Assembly (NCBI GenBank): GCA_030278955.1
Contig: JAOANR010000005.1
Span: 30,681,849 to 30,745,848 of the forward strand
Direction: 5' to 3'
DNA length: 64,000 bases
Source: Hygrophila difformis
Taxonomy: Eukaryota > Streptophyta > Magnoliopsida > Lamiales > Acanthaceae
Position 1 is the first letter of the stretch, and each line of letters opens with the position of its first letter. Below are positions 46,401-57,126 of the stretch, piece by piece. Both the position numbers and the translations under genes were made by a program. The notes under the pieces are model-generated. The model had not been told where the DNA came from. It made no database searches and was given only the letters and a program-made list of their open reading frames with translations.

Positions 46401-49229
46401 CTCATCAGTCACAGAGTCTATGCTCTCATCCTCACTCCTACTATCTATTACATCAAAAATGGAACAAGATCCCTCAGACGGGAACTTCTGCAGCTTTCCC
46501 ATGTTGAAATCCAATTCTTCTTCTCCGACTCGGAGCTTGATTTGATTTGATCGAGCGTCTATAAGTGCACCGCCGGTTGAGAGAAAGGGGCGGCCTAAGA
46601 TCAGTGGCATCTCGTAATCCTCCTCTATATCCAAAATAATGAAGTCGACGGGGAAGAGAGTCCCTCCCGTCTTGACAATTACGTCCTTCAGGATTCCGAT
46701 TGGATGGGTAATTGATCGGTCTGCCAGCTGTAACTTCATTGTAACCGGTTCAATTGTCCCCAAGTGAAGACGTTTCACCATGGCAAGTGGCATAACGTTG
46801 ATGCTCGATCCTAGATCGCACAACCCTTTTCCAACATTAGTTTTCCCGATGTGGATTGGCAATGTAATGCATCCTGGATCTTCCTTCTTCTCCGGTAGCA
46901 CTCTTTGAATAATGGCACTGCAGCTACTGTTCAAAATCACTACTTCCTCCTGCTCAGCTTTTCTCCTCCCTGAAATCATTTCTTTAAGAAATTTAGCATA
47001 GACGGGCATTTCTGAAATCATTTCGACCAATGGAATAGTGATCTCGACAGCTTTCAGTCTTTCTAAAAACTTTTTAAATTTTTCATCTTGCTCCTTATTT
47101 TTAAGACGTGCCGGGTATGGCACCCTTGGCATGTACTTATTATTATTAGTTTTTGGTGGTAAAGAGAAGGAAGTTGTACCTTCAACCCTACCCTTTTCAG
47201 CTCCCTTTGCAGCTTCAGCCTGCGAAATAGCTGTTTCTGATTTGTCCTTGTCCAATTCAATACCATCTCCTCCTTCGATCCTTTCACTTCCTTTTTCACC
47301 CTCCACTAGATCCTTTTCCTCCTCGGCCATCTCTTTTCCATGTCCAACAATTCCTTTCAGAGTCTTGCCTCCCCGCAATGTGATTGCTTTACACTGCGGG
47401 TTAGCTTCAGTACTGCTTGGAAGTGTTCCCTTCCCCCTGTTCTGTAGTTCCTTGGCCAATTGGGTGACTTGCGTCTCCACATTATTGATTGATGACTGCA
47501 GTTGCTGATTTATATCCTTCTGGTTGGCTATAAATTCAGTCATCAGGTTCTCCAAACGAGATGGTGGCCTTTGGTTATATTGCTGATTCTGATCAGGTTG
47601 GGGCTGGAAATTCTGGAAATTCTGGCCTTGGTTCTGATTAGGCCTTTGTTGGATTTGAGGTTGGAAATTCTGATTCGGATTTTGAAAGTTCTGCACTCTT
47701 TGCTGGACGAATCCTTGGTTCTGAGGTCTGAAGTTTTGCTGAGGGTTTTGGAACTGGTTGGGCTGGTTTGGCTGCAACAAATGCGCGTTAAGTGCATTGT
47801 TGTTGGAATAAGAGAGGTTGGGATGACGATTTTGGTAGTTCCCGGCATAATTACAGCTTTCGGTAGCTATCTGTTGGCATGTGTCAGTTGGATGAGGTCC
47901 TTGACACAGTCCACAGACAACTCCCGATTGCTGTGTTTGAACTTGGTCTGATGAGGTTCCTGCCTGAGAAGCGTCCGCTCCCTTCCCTTTATCCTGACTC
48001 AGCTGTATCGCAGCTACCTGTTCTTGCAATTTTTCAAAATCTGTTTTCCCTTCACTTACAGCAAAGACTTTTCTAGGAGGATTTTCCTTCCTATCGTCCG
48101 TGTTTAGGATGGATCTGTTGACAGACATTGTCTCAATCTTCTCCCAAGCTTGGTCCATAGGCAAGTGGAGTAAATGTCGTCCGCCAGCGGCGTCTAACAT
48201 TGTTCTCCATGGATGGGTGAGTCCTCCGTAGAATTTCCTCAATTGCTCCCATGGTGCGTACCCATGTTGGGGGCATCGCCTGATGAGGCCCAAGAATCTC
48301 TCCTTCGCATCATATAATGACTCGTCTGGCTTCATTTTAAAATCTCCAATCTTAGCTCTTCCTTCCTCAATCTTTGATTCTGGAAAATACTTCAGCAAAA
48401 AGCTCCTCACCAAGTCTGCCCAAGTGCTCCGCAGATTGATAGGCAATGTCTTATACCAGTCCCTGGCACCACTATACAAAGAAAATGGGAACAACATTAG
48501 CCTTATAGCATCAGGAGAGACTCCCTGATTTTTGATCGTGTCGCAGAGCTCCAGGAAGGTCTGGAGATGATCATGAGGGTCCTCATGATTTGCGCCGCAG
48601 AACTGATTGTTTTGCACCAAATTAATGAGTGCCGGTTTGAGCTCGAAATTGCGTGCAGGAAAATGTGCTCTCCCAGGTCCATCCAGATAGGGCTCCACTA
48701 TCGGTTGCATGAAGTCTGCTGCTGCTTGCTGCTGCTGTTGATTTCCTTGTTCAGCTTGGTTCTGGTACTGCTGGTGATAATTTGGAAATTGCTGGAAGTT
48801 ATGTGGATCTTGTGGGTTGTTCTGAAATTGATCTGGATTGAAAGCTTGGTTTTGGTATTGTTGGTTTGGTATGTTTTGGTTTTGGTGAAATTGATTTACT
48901 GGTGGTGGTGGTTGTTGGTGGAATTGCTGGAATTGTTGCTAATTTGGATTTGGTAGATTCTCCTCTTCGTTGGCACGATTAGGATGCTCTACCACTCCTC
49001 CGTCAGCTCCATTACCAGGGTTATTTGGTGGTTGGTCTATGGGTAAGATCGGGGGAATGTTTTGGTTTTCTGCCATATCTGATAGATCGCTGCTTGATGT
49101 TTCAGGTGAAGTGCGGCTTCGACGCTCCTGCTCCTTCCGTCTTCTGGCTTCTGCCCTCAGTTGGCGAGCGGTCCTTTCTATTTCTAGATCGAACGGTAGC
49201 TCCGGTAATGTGCTCCTTCTCCGTTGCAT
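43458..49229 (-). pseudogene. Athila gag-pol polyprotein, one frame with three stops and no RNase H core
   Basis: From the ATG at 49,229 (MQRRRSTLPELPFDLEIERT) a single frame of ~1,924 codons runs to 43,458. Order: gag with Gln/Asn/Pro-rich stretches and a short CX2CX3HX4C knuckle (CGLCQGPHPTDTC); aspartic protease (CDLGSSINVMPLAM); reverse transcriptase (RKLNTATRKDHFPLPF, VFMDDFSVYG); integrase with HHCC zinc region and the D-D-E core ([29 protein letters not shown]). Breaks: TAG at 48,939-48,941, TAA at 45,504-45,506 where an aromatic residue is expected, and TGA at 44,961-44,963. The last marks an in-phase deletion joining the end of the RT tether (MPFEVM) to [15 protein letters not shown], so the RNase H catalytic core is gone. 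No frameshifts are seen. It cannot encode a complete enzyme set. Confidence 0.93.
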
Positions 49230-49358
49230 AAGCAGTTGGTATCAAACTTTTGACAGTACCTGTACAACCCCCAGGTTAGTAATAGTTCAAGAACATATAC
49301 AAGAACTATCTATGAGTAAATCAGGAATGTAATTCTCCTAGTAAACGGCGCTGCATCC

Positions 49359-49376
49359 TCCCCGGCAACGGCGCCA
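49359..49376 (-). other. Upstream duplicate of the Athila primer site
   Basis: TGGCGCCGTTGCCGGGGA on the minus strand, preceded in that sense by the LTR-edge sequence CTCGTCAAAAGTTTCA. It is a 106-bp-spaced duplicate of the true junction at 49,465-49,483. Confidence 0.8.
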
Positions 49377-49464
49377 TGAAACTTTTGACGAGCTTCATTG
49401 CGCTGCCGGGGGGTGAAGAACCTCTAAATGCAATTTCCAGTTTCATGGCGCTCCCAAGTTATGA

Positions 49465-49482
49465 TCCCCGGCAACGGCGCCA
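49465..49482 (-). other. Athila primer binding site (tRNA-Asp type)
   Basis: TGGCGCCGTTGCCGGGGA directly abuts the 5' LTR. This 18-mer is the usual plant tRNA-Asp complementary site of Athila and related Ty3 elements. Confidence 0.88.
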
Positions 49483-52400
49483 TGAAACTTTTGACGAGCT
49501 TCGCCAACACGAGTAATTTTCGGATATGTCAGGTGTGGATTTATTAAATGATAAGAGTTATGATGTAGGGAAGGGGTTTAAGGATATATTAAGATTTCCC
49601 TTTTTATTACTCCCGTGGGGTTCAAATAGCGCTGTGGTCCTTCCAGTCATGAAACTTTTGACAAGTATCATGGTGCAACCGGGATGGACCTTCAGTCTGT
49701 CACCCTGAAAGTCCTAGGTATCTGCACCACAATGCTTCTCTTGATTTCATGTCAAGAAGATACCTGCGCGAGATAAACGATTCAACCTTACCAGATACCA
49801 GTATACTTAATAGAGTGATGTTTATTGCAACTGCGCTGCATCCTCCCCGGCAACGGCGCCATGAAACTTTTGACGAGTTTCATTACGCCGTCGGGGAGTG
49901 AAGAATCGTCTAAATACAATTTCCCATTTCATGGCGCTCCCAAGTTATGATCCCGGCAATAGCGCCATGAAGCTTTTGAACTTCTTCCCACTACATGAGT
50001 ATTTTCTCAAAATGTTGTTTTTATTTACTCGTGTCACGAAACTGTGCTCCCAAAAGCGCACGGGTCAAAAATTGCAGTAATTTATAGTAAGTACCGGATC
50101 GTTCACTGGAGGATGTGCGATGGAAGCAGGGCCCACGTCGTCTACTAAGATTTTCCACTCGGTTACTCGTTTCAAGTTTTGCAAGGGTTTCTAACAACTA
50201 CTTGACATAAATTAAACCAGATCATGAAAGCAGTAAAAATTATTCTACAAAGCATGGTAAACTAGATCGAAGAAAGCAATTAAATTTATACTATGAAAGC
50301 AATATAAAATTATGCTACACTATCTAGAAAGCAGGTTAAATATGACAGGAGGGACAGGGAGGAAATAATAAAGATTGGACAAGATTCAGATGAAACACAA
50401 TTAAACTTCCATTTTTAATACACAGATCTTAGCTTGGGATAATCCTCTAGTTAGCTAACTCTCATGCTTTCTACACCATGTTCCTTTTAACAGACAGGTA
50501 CTTATGGTGAGAATTTACATGCCCTTAAGACAACAATTTCTAAGATACCACAGACTCTCAACTGCCCTCACATGGCCATGCTAAGGCATATTATTCATCT
50601 GTGGTGGATAAGCAACACCTAACATATCATTAGTTGACATGCCAAGTACTCCTATCATTCCCCCATGTCACACCCAAAGTTTCAAATCAAGCCTCAAACC
50701 ATTCCATAACTCTCAAACCTTTTAACAGATGGACAGCCCCTAATTCTTCCGAGTGACCTCTATGAAAGCATTTAAAAGGAAAGCAGTAAAGAAAGCTGTA
50801 AAGAAAGCATTTAAATCTATCACTCGGAATCGTTAAAAACGTCTCTTTCCGTTAGTATAAAAGAGCCCCTGGTCTTGGTGACCAGATGCAGATCAAGAAC
50901 CCCCGAGATATCAATAAGCCACAGGACTTACAACATCTGGGTAGTTATGAGATACAAACTAAATGAAACAGATCCACAAGTGAACCTATTCCGGATGTAC
51001 TCACTCAAGACTCAATTCTAGACTTTGGCAGAAGAAGATAGTAGTCGAAGGAATACTCGACCTTACCTTATAAATTCACCAAGGCCTATATGTTGTTCCT
51101 CCAATATTATTTATCACTTCTCATCTACACCCAAGTGGATATTGATTTAATGCGATATCTAATATCAGATTTCCAACACACAGCAATTTTGAGAAGCAAA
51201 TGAATATTTGAAAATCATTCCCTAGACTGGTACTAGACTCTCAATTAAAACACAGATCCTTTCAGTCTAGATGAGACCTAGTCGCTGACTCTGCTTCTAA
51301 GCTCTCAAAATCAATCCCCAGTGGAAGATGAATTAGTCATAACTGTCGAATTTATCCCTTACTCAGATCCGGATTTTATAAAGGAATTTTTGTTGGATAT
51401 TTATTATGCATCATCTGATTTAAATCAAGACTTCTGTGTCCAAGGGGAAGGATCCCCAAAATAGCAATAAGACCAGAACATCTACATAATAGTATCATGC
51501 ATACAAGTATATGAGAAGGAAAATAAAATACCCCAAAATATATGGCGGGGTTAGACAGAATGCGAAACACAAAAGTGAATTAGCCTGAGATGAGAAGAAT
51601 TTGGCTAAAAGAGTGCCAGAGATAGTTGGGGTTTTCCAGACTGCAAACATCTGCTGTCCGGTTCCCAATTATCCAAGATGAATGGTTTTAGACAAAAAGA
51701 ATTCCAAACAACGGTGACCGCCGTCATTTAGTTTTCTTTTGTCTGTGAATTGAAGAAAAACCCACATATTTCTTGCTGTAATATTTCTCAACTGATGTTG
51801 GTCGTCATCAGTTGATACTATTGCAACTTGAATTCAGGTTGAGCAATTAAGATAAAGAAAATTAAAACTATATCTGATTAGGAGTTGGCTGAGTGACTAA
51901 TCGAAACTCTTAGTGAAGAGAACGCTCGCCGAAGCTTCCACCAACCACTAACCAGATCATGCAAAATAACAGATAATGATTAACACACAGAAGACGGGTT
52001 AGTCGATATCCCTGTGAGAGGACCTTTCACCAACATTAATCTGTGGTGTTCCTCATTATCCGTTCATACACGCAATGAAAGAGAAAATAGGAAAGTAAGA
52101 AAATATTTTTGGTATTGTGTGGGTGTTAAGCACACAATAATTGGACACTAATGGGTTGAGATGTGTAATGGATAGAATTCAGATGAATTGGGCCTAGGCC
52201 CAATACACCCATGCAACTTACACAACTCATGAAAGAAAATATTTTTGGAGTTTCCAAAATAGAAGGGATGGTTCAATTCGAATTATTAGGGTAATTCGAA
52301 TTGAGAATGCATGAAGGATGAAGTATTACTTACTCAATTGATCATTGCTAGAAATTGGAGCATCACCCAATTCGAATTATTGGCCAATTCGAATTAATTC

Positions 52401-54408
52401 GAATTGGACAATTCGAATTGGCGAAGTTCCTTTCTTTGCTCGAATTGACTAAGGTATTTACCTCAAAGGGAGGGTGAGTTCGAATTATACAGCAATTCGA
52501 ATTAATTCGAATTGCAACAATTCGAATTGGTAGAGGATGGAAAATAAACTAAGGCATGAATGTGTGGCAATGGATACAATGTGGTTTTTAACCCAATTCG
52601 AATTGTTGAGCAGTTCGAATTAACTCGAATGGCATAATTCGAATTGGTTGAAAACCACATGAAGAGAATAGTTTGGGTATGCAATTCGAATTTCCCTTAG
52701 CAATTCGAATTAATTCGAACTGCCTCAATTCGAATCACATATTTTCAAACACAATTTTTGTTCTCACAAGTATGGGTTAGGTGAACACTGTACTGTAATG
52801 ATGGGTTTAGATTTACTAAATCCCTCATCTCACATCAGTGTCATTTCACAGCCACCCTAGTGAGATTTTCAAGAAATAAACAAATACATGTCTAGTGGGT
52901 ATTGGCCAGATTCAAACCCTGTTTCTACAAACAAGAAATCAGAGATCAAAGAGCCTAAAACATCTAGTTATCTAAGAACTACATGAGTAAACTAAGAACA
53001 CACAAGTTATCTAAGGTAGCACGAAATGAGATTAAGGCAGGAAGAATAAAATTAAAACACAAATTAACACAGACATTAAAAACATCTAAAACCTAAGAAC
53101 ACTTATTTGAAGCTCTAAGGCACTAAATCAAGCCAAAAACCCAACAAGCATGCATTTATTAAGTTTGAATGTCAACTAGGACATAATAAATGCAACCTAG
53201 TTGAAACAAACAAACACACTAAGCATTAATTTCTAGGGAAAGCATTAAAGAGTGCCAAAACAAATGGATAAAACCATTTCTGGAAATTTTCCTTGTATTG
53301 ACACTTGAAAGCAAAATAAGAACCCAACACCATCATTAGCTTGAAGGTAGGGTTTATTCTAACTAGAAAGCATGTAAACATATGGAAAATGGCTACTCTA
53401 AGGGTTACACAAACTGCTTCTATACTAAACTAAGATTACAGCATGTAAAGATTAAAATACTTGCAAGAAAAATAAACTAAACTAATCTAAACTACCTACC
53501 TAACCCTTAAGGGGTGTGGAACCTCCTGCTGTTCTTTTTGTCCCAAGCTGCCTTTTGGTTAAAATTCTTGATCCCTTGATTCTGTTGTGGAAGGTCTGCT
53601 TTTATAGACAATCTTCAAAACCCTAGGCCCACCAGTGTTGTGCACAGCTTTCTTTGGATGAATTGTTGAGTGAAGTTCGAATTATCTCAACCAATTCGAA
53701 TTAATTCGAATTGTGAGATCTCTTCCTTGAGCTGGGATTTTGGCCTTCAGTAGTCAATTCGAATTGTTGTGAATAATTCGAATTGATCTTTTCTCGAATT
53801 GGATGAGGGTTTCTGCTTGGCTCATTGCACTTTGTTGGCAATTCGAATTGTTTGTGCCAATTCGAATTAATTCGAACTTGGACAATTCGAATTGCATCTT
53901 CTTCTTGCCTTTGGGTTTCTTCTCTCTTCATTCCCTAATTCGAATTAATTCGAACTTGAATAATTCGAACTAGCCTTCTGCATCCCTTCCAACACTTAAC
54001 CATTTCTTGTTCTCTTTAGCAATTCGAATTGTTGTGCAATTCGAATTAATTCGAATTGCTCACAATTCGAATTGTGCTTCAATCACTTAACCAAATTTTC
54101 AGTTGTGGGATTTTCAATCTTTTTCCCATCTTTTTGGATTTTTGTGGGCTCTTTTATTCTTTTGCCCATCTTTTCATTCCTTTTTCTTTTCTTTTTCCTT
54201 TTTTCATGTTTTTGGATTTTTCTAACACAAATGCAATTAAAATTGCATATTTTGTGTCTTTTTATTACCGGCTCAATGTTTTTACAAACTCGCATTAATC
54301 TGTCAAATTCAACTGCTTTCTTATTGAAATAAGATGGAATCACGATCAAAATGTCCGTCTCAGACACGGAAATGGATTGGAAATAATGGACAATTTTGGC
54401 CATTATCA
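49483..54408 (-). repeat. Athila 5' LTR, 4,926 bp
   Basis: Identical in length to the 3' LTR. It carries the same internal primer-site cassette (49,844-49,861) and AATTCGAATT arrays (52,269-52,736 and 53,673-54,075). It would contain the promoter of the element; a specific TATA box could not be assigned with confidence. Confidence 0.93.
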
Positions 54409-55003
54409 CTGACCCCAAGGGTCTTGGGTCGAGAGACGTTCAACCAAAAGTCGAAAAATCCGCGTTCGGGCGAGAGATTCACGCAACGGGCGAATCTGTC
54501 GCGTGGCGCGGTCGTGGCGCGCTCCACCCTCTTCGACCGCGCGGCCACCGCGCCGGCTTTGCCTGGACTTCGGTCCGGGCGGGGTCGTACGATCCGTCGG
54601 GCGTTTCCTCCTCTCTTTCGGACTTCTATCCCCCTATGTTCCCGGATTCGGATTTCCGGGGTATCTTCGGGCTCCGATTTCCTATCTTAATTTTATTCGG
54701 ATCTAAATTTATATTTGGACTCGAGTTATTGAGTCTATCGGTGTCGGGTCCTCGTGTAACCATTTACTAAATTAAATTGCCTTCGGATTCCCGGGTTCTC
54801 GAAATCTTGATTCCTTTTTAATTGAAATTCCATTTCTCATCTTCTATGATTCTTTATTCATTTATCATGTTTATTATATTTATTTATTTATTTTATTTAT
54901 TTATTGGCTGGATTTATTTATTTATTTATGGTATTTATTTTATTTATTATTTATTTATTTAATTATTGTTTTATTTTATGTTGGAAAATTCTCGGGTATT
55001 ACA
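54409..55003 (-). repeat. TR-GAG 3' LTR, second part
   Basis: Resumes at CTGACCCCAAGGGTC (the duplicated CTGAC), matching 59,088-59,634 of the intact LTR, and ends GGGTATTACA. It contains a TTTA-rich microsatellite at about 54,880-54,965. Confidence 0.85.
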
Positions 55004-55289
55004 GTCTACCCTCCTTAGGAATCAACTTCGTCCTCGAAGTTGTGTTTCGGCTTTTCTCGTGCTAAGGTCTTTTTGTTTGTTTCATTATTTCGTGACTGAA
55101 CTTAGAATTAAGACTTCTAAGCTGCCTACGTACCCTGTGAAGGGATCAAGCCATGACGTAGTTCAAAACAAGTTGAATTTGTTTATTTATGGTTTAGGAT
55201 ACATGATATCGAGTCGAACTCCAAAACAAATTATTACGGGGTATCACATCCTCTCCCCCTTAGGACTTCAGTTATGTCCCCATAACTGC

Positions 55290-56405
55290 CTATTCATTAT
55301 TCTCAAGAGGGTTCGGGTTTTGGTCTTGTTCCTCGTCACTCTCCCCTTGCTGAAGGTTCACCAAATCTACTCTCTTTTCGATCGCCTCCTCTGGCGTTCG
55401 ACATCCACTAGCCTTGTGACCAAGCTTGCCGCACCTACGGCAGGTTCCAGGCTTCGGGCATTGGCGCACCAGATGTGCATGGTTGCATCGTGGGCAACGT
55501 GGTATAAACGCACCACGGTTGTCGTCTCCCCCATTGTTGAGACCTTTATTTCCTTTCCTTCGGGATTCATTGTCTTTCCTAGAGTTGTTATTGTCTTTCC
55601 GATCCTTCTTCTCAAGTCCTTGCGAGTCCTTACTCGACTCACCACGTTCCTTACGCTTCAATTGCTGGATTCGAGCAATTGATACGGCGCGATCATATAT
55701 CGTCTGCAGGTTCGCGAATTGTCCTACTGCAAGTATCTCCCGGATACTAAGGTTCAGACCCATCTCGAATTTCTGAGCCTTGTCAGAGTCGGTTGGTACT
55801 ATCCTCGCAGTGAATCGTACTAGCTCCTTGAATTTGTTGTAGTACTCTTGCACTGTTTGCGCACCTTGCTTTAAGTTGATGAATTCCTCGTACTTCGCAG
55901 TCTTGGTGCTCAGTGGGTAGAATCTTTCCCTCAAAGCTTCCTTAAGTTCTTCCCAGGTGTAGGCTTCTTCGTCTTCCACTGAATTTGCTTGGAGATTTTG
56001 CCACCACTCATCGGCTTCGCCTCCTAGGTAGTAGGTCACTACGTGTATCTTCTCCTCATCAGGGCACTTGATAGCATTCAAGAGCTTATCAAAGGTACGG
56101 ATCCAACCTTCCAACTTGGCCGGATCCTCTTGGCCGTCATAATGGGGTGGGTTGTAGGGGTTCACTAATGCCAAGTAGTTGACTCGGGCTACTGGCGGAG
56201 GTACTGTTTGTACCCTATGCACCTCGGCATTTCCTAATGCTACAAGGAGTTCCTCTACAGATTTTAAACGTGCTTCCATATTATTGGACGCTTGAGGCAG
56301 TTGCTCTCCTAGGTTCTGAGGACTTCCACTGTTGTTGGGCGTGTTGGAAAGGTTAGCGTTAGTGCCGTTTGGACTCACCTTCCTTGGTTTCCTCCTAGGC
56401 GCCAT
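55290..56405 (-). CDS. Ty3-type Gag of the TR-GAG element
   Basis: 371-residue nucleocapsid/capsid protein. Basic start (MAPRRKPRKVSPNG), a Pro/Asn/Gln-rich segment, then the Retrotrans_gag capsid domain (YNPPHYDGQEDPAKLEGWIR, YYLGGEADEWW, LKEALRERFYPLSTKTAKYE, LKQGAQTVQEYYNKF). A Lys/Arg-rich linker near residues 250-300 precedes two zinc knuckles: a degenerate CPRCNHAHLVRQC and a classical CRRCGKLGHKASGC. The frame is uninterrupted. The stop lies 286 bases from the 3' LTR and no pol follows. An intact gag with nothing else is the defining feature of TR-GAG elements, whose Gag could package its own RNA while other elements supply polymerase (inference). Start chosen at the first ATG before the basic N-terminus. 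Confidence 0.9.
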   Translation of the reverse strand: MAPRRKPRKVSPNGTNANLSNTPNNSGSPQNLGEQLPQASNNMEARLKSVEELLVALGNAEVHRVQTVPPPVARVNYLALVNPYNPPHYDGQEDPAKLEGWIRTFDKLLNAIKCPDEEKIHVVTYYLGGEADEWWQNLQANSVEDEEAYTWEELKEALRERFYPLSTKTAKYEEFINLKQGAQTVQEYYNKFKELVRFTARIVPTDSDKAQKFEMGLNLSIREILAVGQFANLQTIYDRAVSIARIQQLKRKERGESSKDSQGLEKKDRKDNNNSRKDNESRRKGNKGLNNGGDDNRGAFIPRCPRCNHAHLVRQCPKPGTCRRCGKLGHKASGCRTPEEAIEKRVDLVNLQQGESDEEQDQNPNPLENNE

Positions 56406-57107
56406 TTTCTGTTACACGTGTATAGATTAGCTTATCTTGGTTTAGGTAGATCGCTCGAACAAGACGTTTCGTAAATTTCTAATTTCAAATTTTCGGATTT
56501 GTTGTTTGGAAATCCAAACAAGATTTTTGGAATAAAGAGTGTTTTAATAAAAACTTGATTTTTATTGTTTCAAATAAGGAAATTTTCTAATTCGTACAAG
56601 GATAGGAATGGCTAAGGTCGATATTTGTTATGCTTAGGCGTGCGCTTAGATGAACGCGATCTAGAACTAAGGCAAGATCAGTCTCTAGTGAGCGTGTCTA
56701 ATTTGATGTCAAGCGTCTAAGTCATCTAGTGCAAGCAAAAGATCTAAGTTAATATTCGCCAAGATTCTAGATTAACTTCGCCAAGATTCTAAGTTCTTTT
56801 CGCCAAGATTCTAAGTTAAAATACGCAAAGATTCTAAGTTCTCTACATAAAAGAGATGCAATATGCAAATGCGAATGATGATTTCCCCCCAAAAATAATT
56901 TATGCACTATATATAAATGTTTCCCATGGGTTTTAAAATAAAAATTTTCTCCATGGAAATAATACTTTAAAATTTAAGATACTAGTCAAAATATTAATAA
57001 TAGTTTAAAAATAATAATGGTTTAATAATAATAGTTTAAAAATAACCGGGCTCTGATACCAACCTGGTATCAGATATTTTCTTTAAAATAGATAGCTTTA
57101 AAATATT

Positions 57108-57123
57108 CTGGGCTCTGATATCA
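57108..57123 (-). other. TR-GAG primer binding site, tRNA-iMet-like
   Basis: On the minus strand TGATATCAGAGCCCAG begins 3-4 bases after the 5' LTR, one mismatch from the plant initiator-Met site TGGTATCAGAGC. A perfect TTGGTATCAGAGCCC occurs again ~55 bases further inside (about 57,048-57,062). Confidence 0.65.
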
Positions 57124-57126
57124 CTC

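Larger units (their letters stand above)
33469..54408 (-). mobile_element. Athila-lineage Ty3 retrotransposon, 20.9 kb, carrying an F-box gene
   Basis: Element of 20,940 bp on the minus strand, with TG...CA ends (TGAAACTTTTGACG at 33,469 and GGCCATTATCA to 54,408 in plus orientation) and the 5-bp duplication CTGAC (33,464-33,468 and 54,409-54,413). Order in its own sense: 5' LTR 54,408-49,483, primer site 49,482-49,465, gag-pol 49,229-43,458, a 5-kb non-pol region with an F-box gene, polypurine tract 38,411-38,395, 3' LTR 38,394-33,469. The lineage is read from the reverse transcriptase (ATRKDHFPLPFIDQMLERLA), the integrase ([20 protein letters not shown]), a tRNA-Asp type primer site and the lack of a chromodomain. 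LTRs and total size are large for Athila. Confidence 0.93.

Noticed and set aside
47038..48956. Long plus-strand open frames opposite gag-pol
   Set aside because: Antisense shadows of the gag-pol frame, with Leu/Ile-rich composition mirroring the Gln/Asn-rich gag.
43458..49229. Endogenous pararetrovirus (caulimovirid)
   Set aside because: The reading has an integrase with HHCC and D-D-E motifs and flanking LTRs, and no movement protein. It is a Ty3 retrotransposon.
33469..54408. The two 4.9-kb copies as an assembly duplication
   Set aside because: Equal lengths with scattered substitutions, TG...CA ends, the CTGAC duplication, and the primer site and polypurine tract in the right places show true LTRs.
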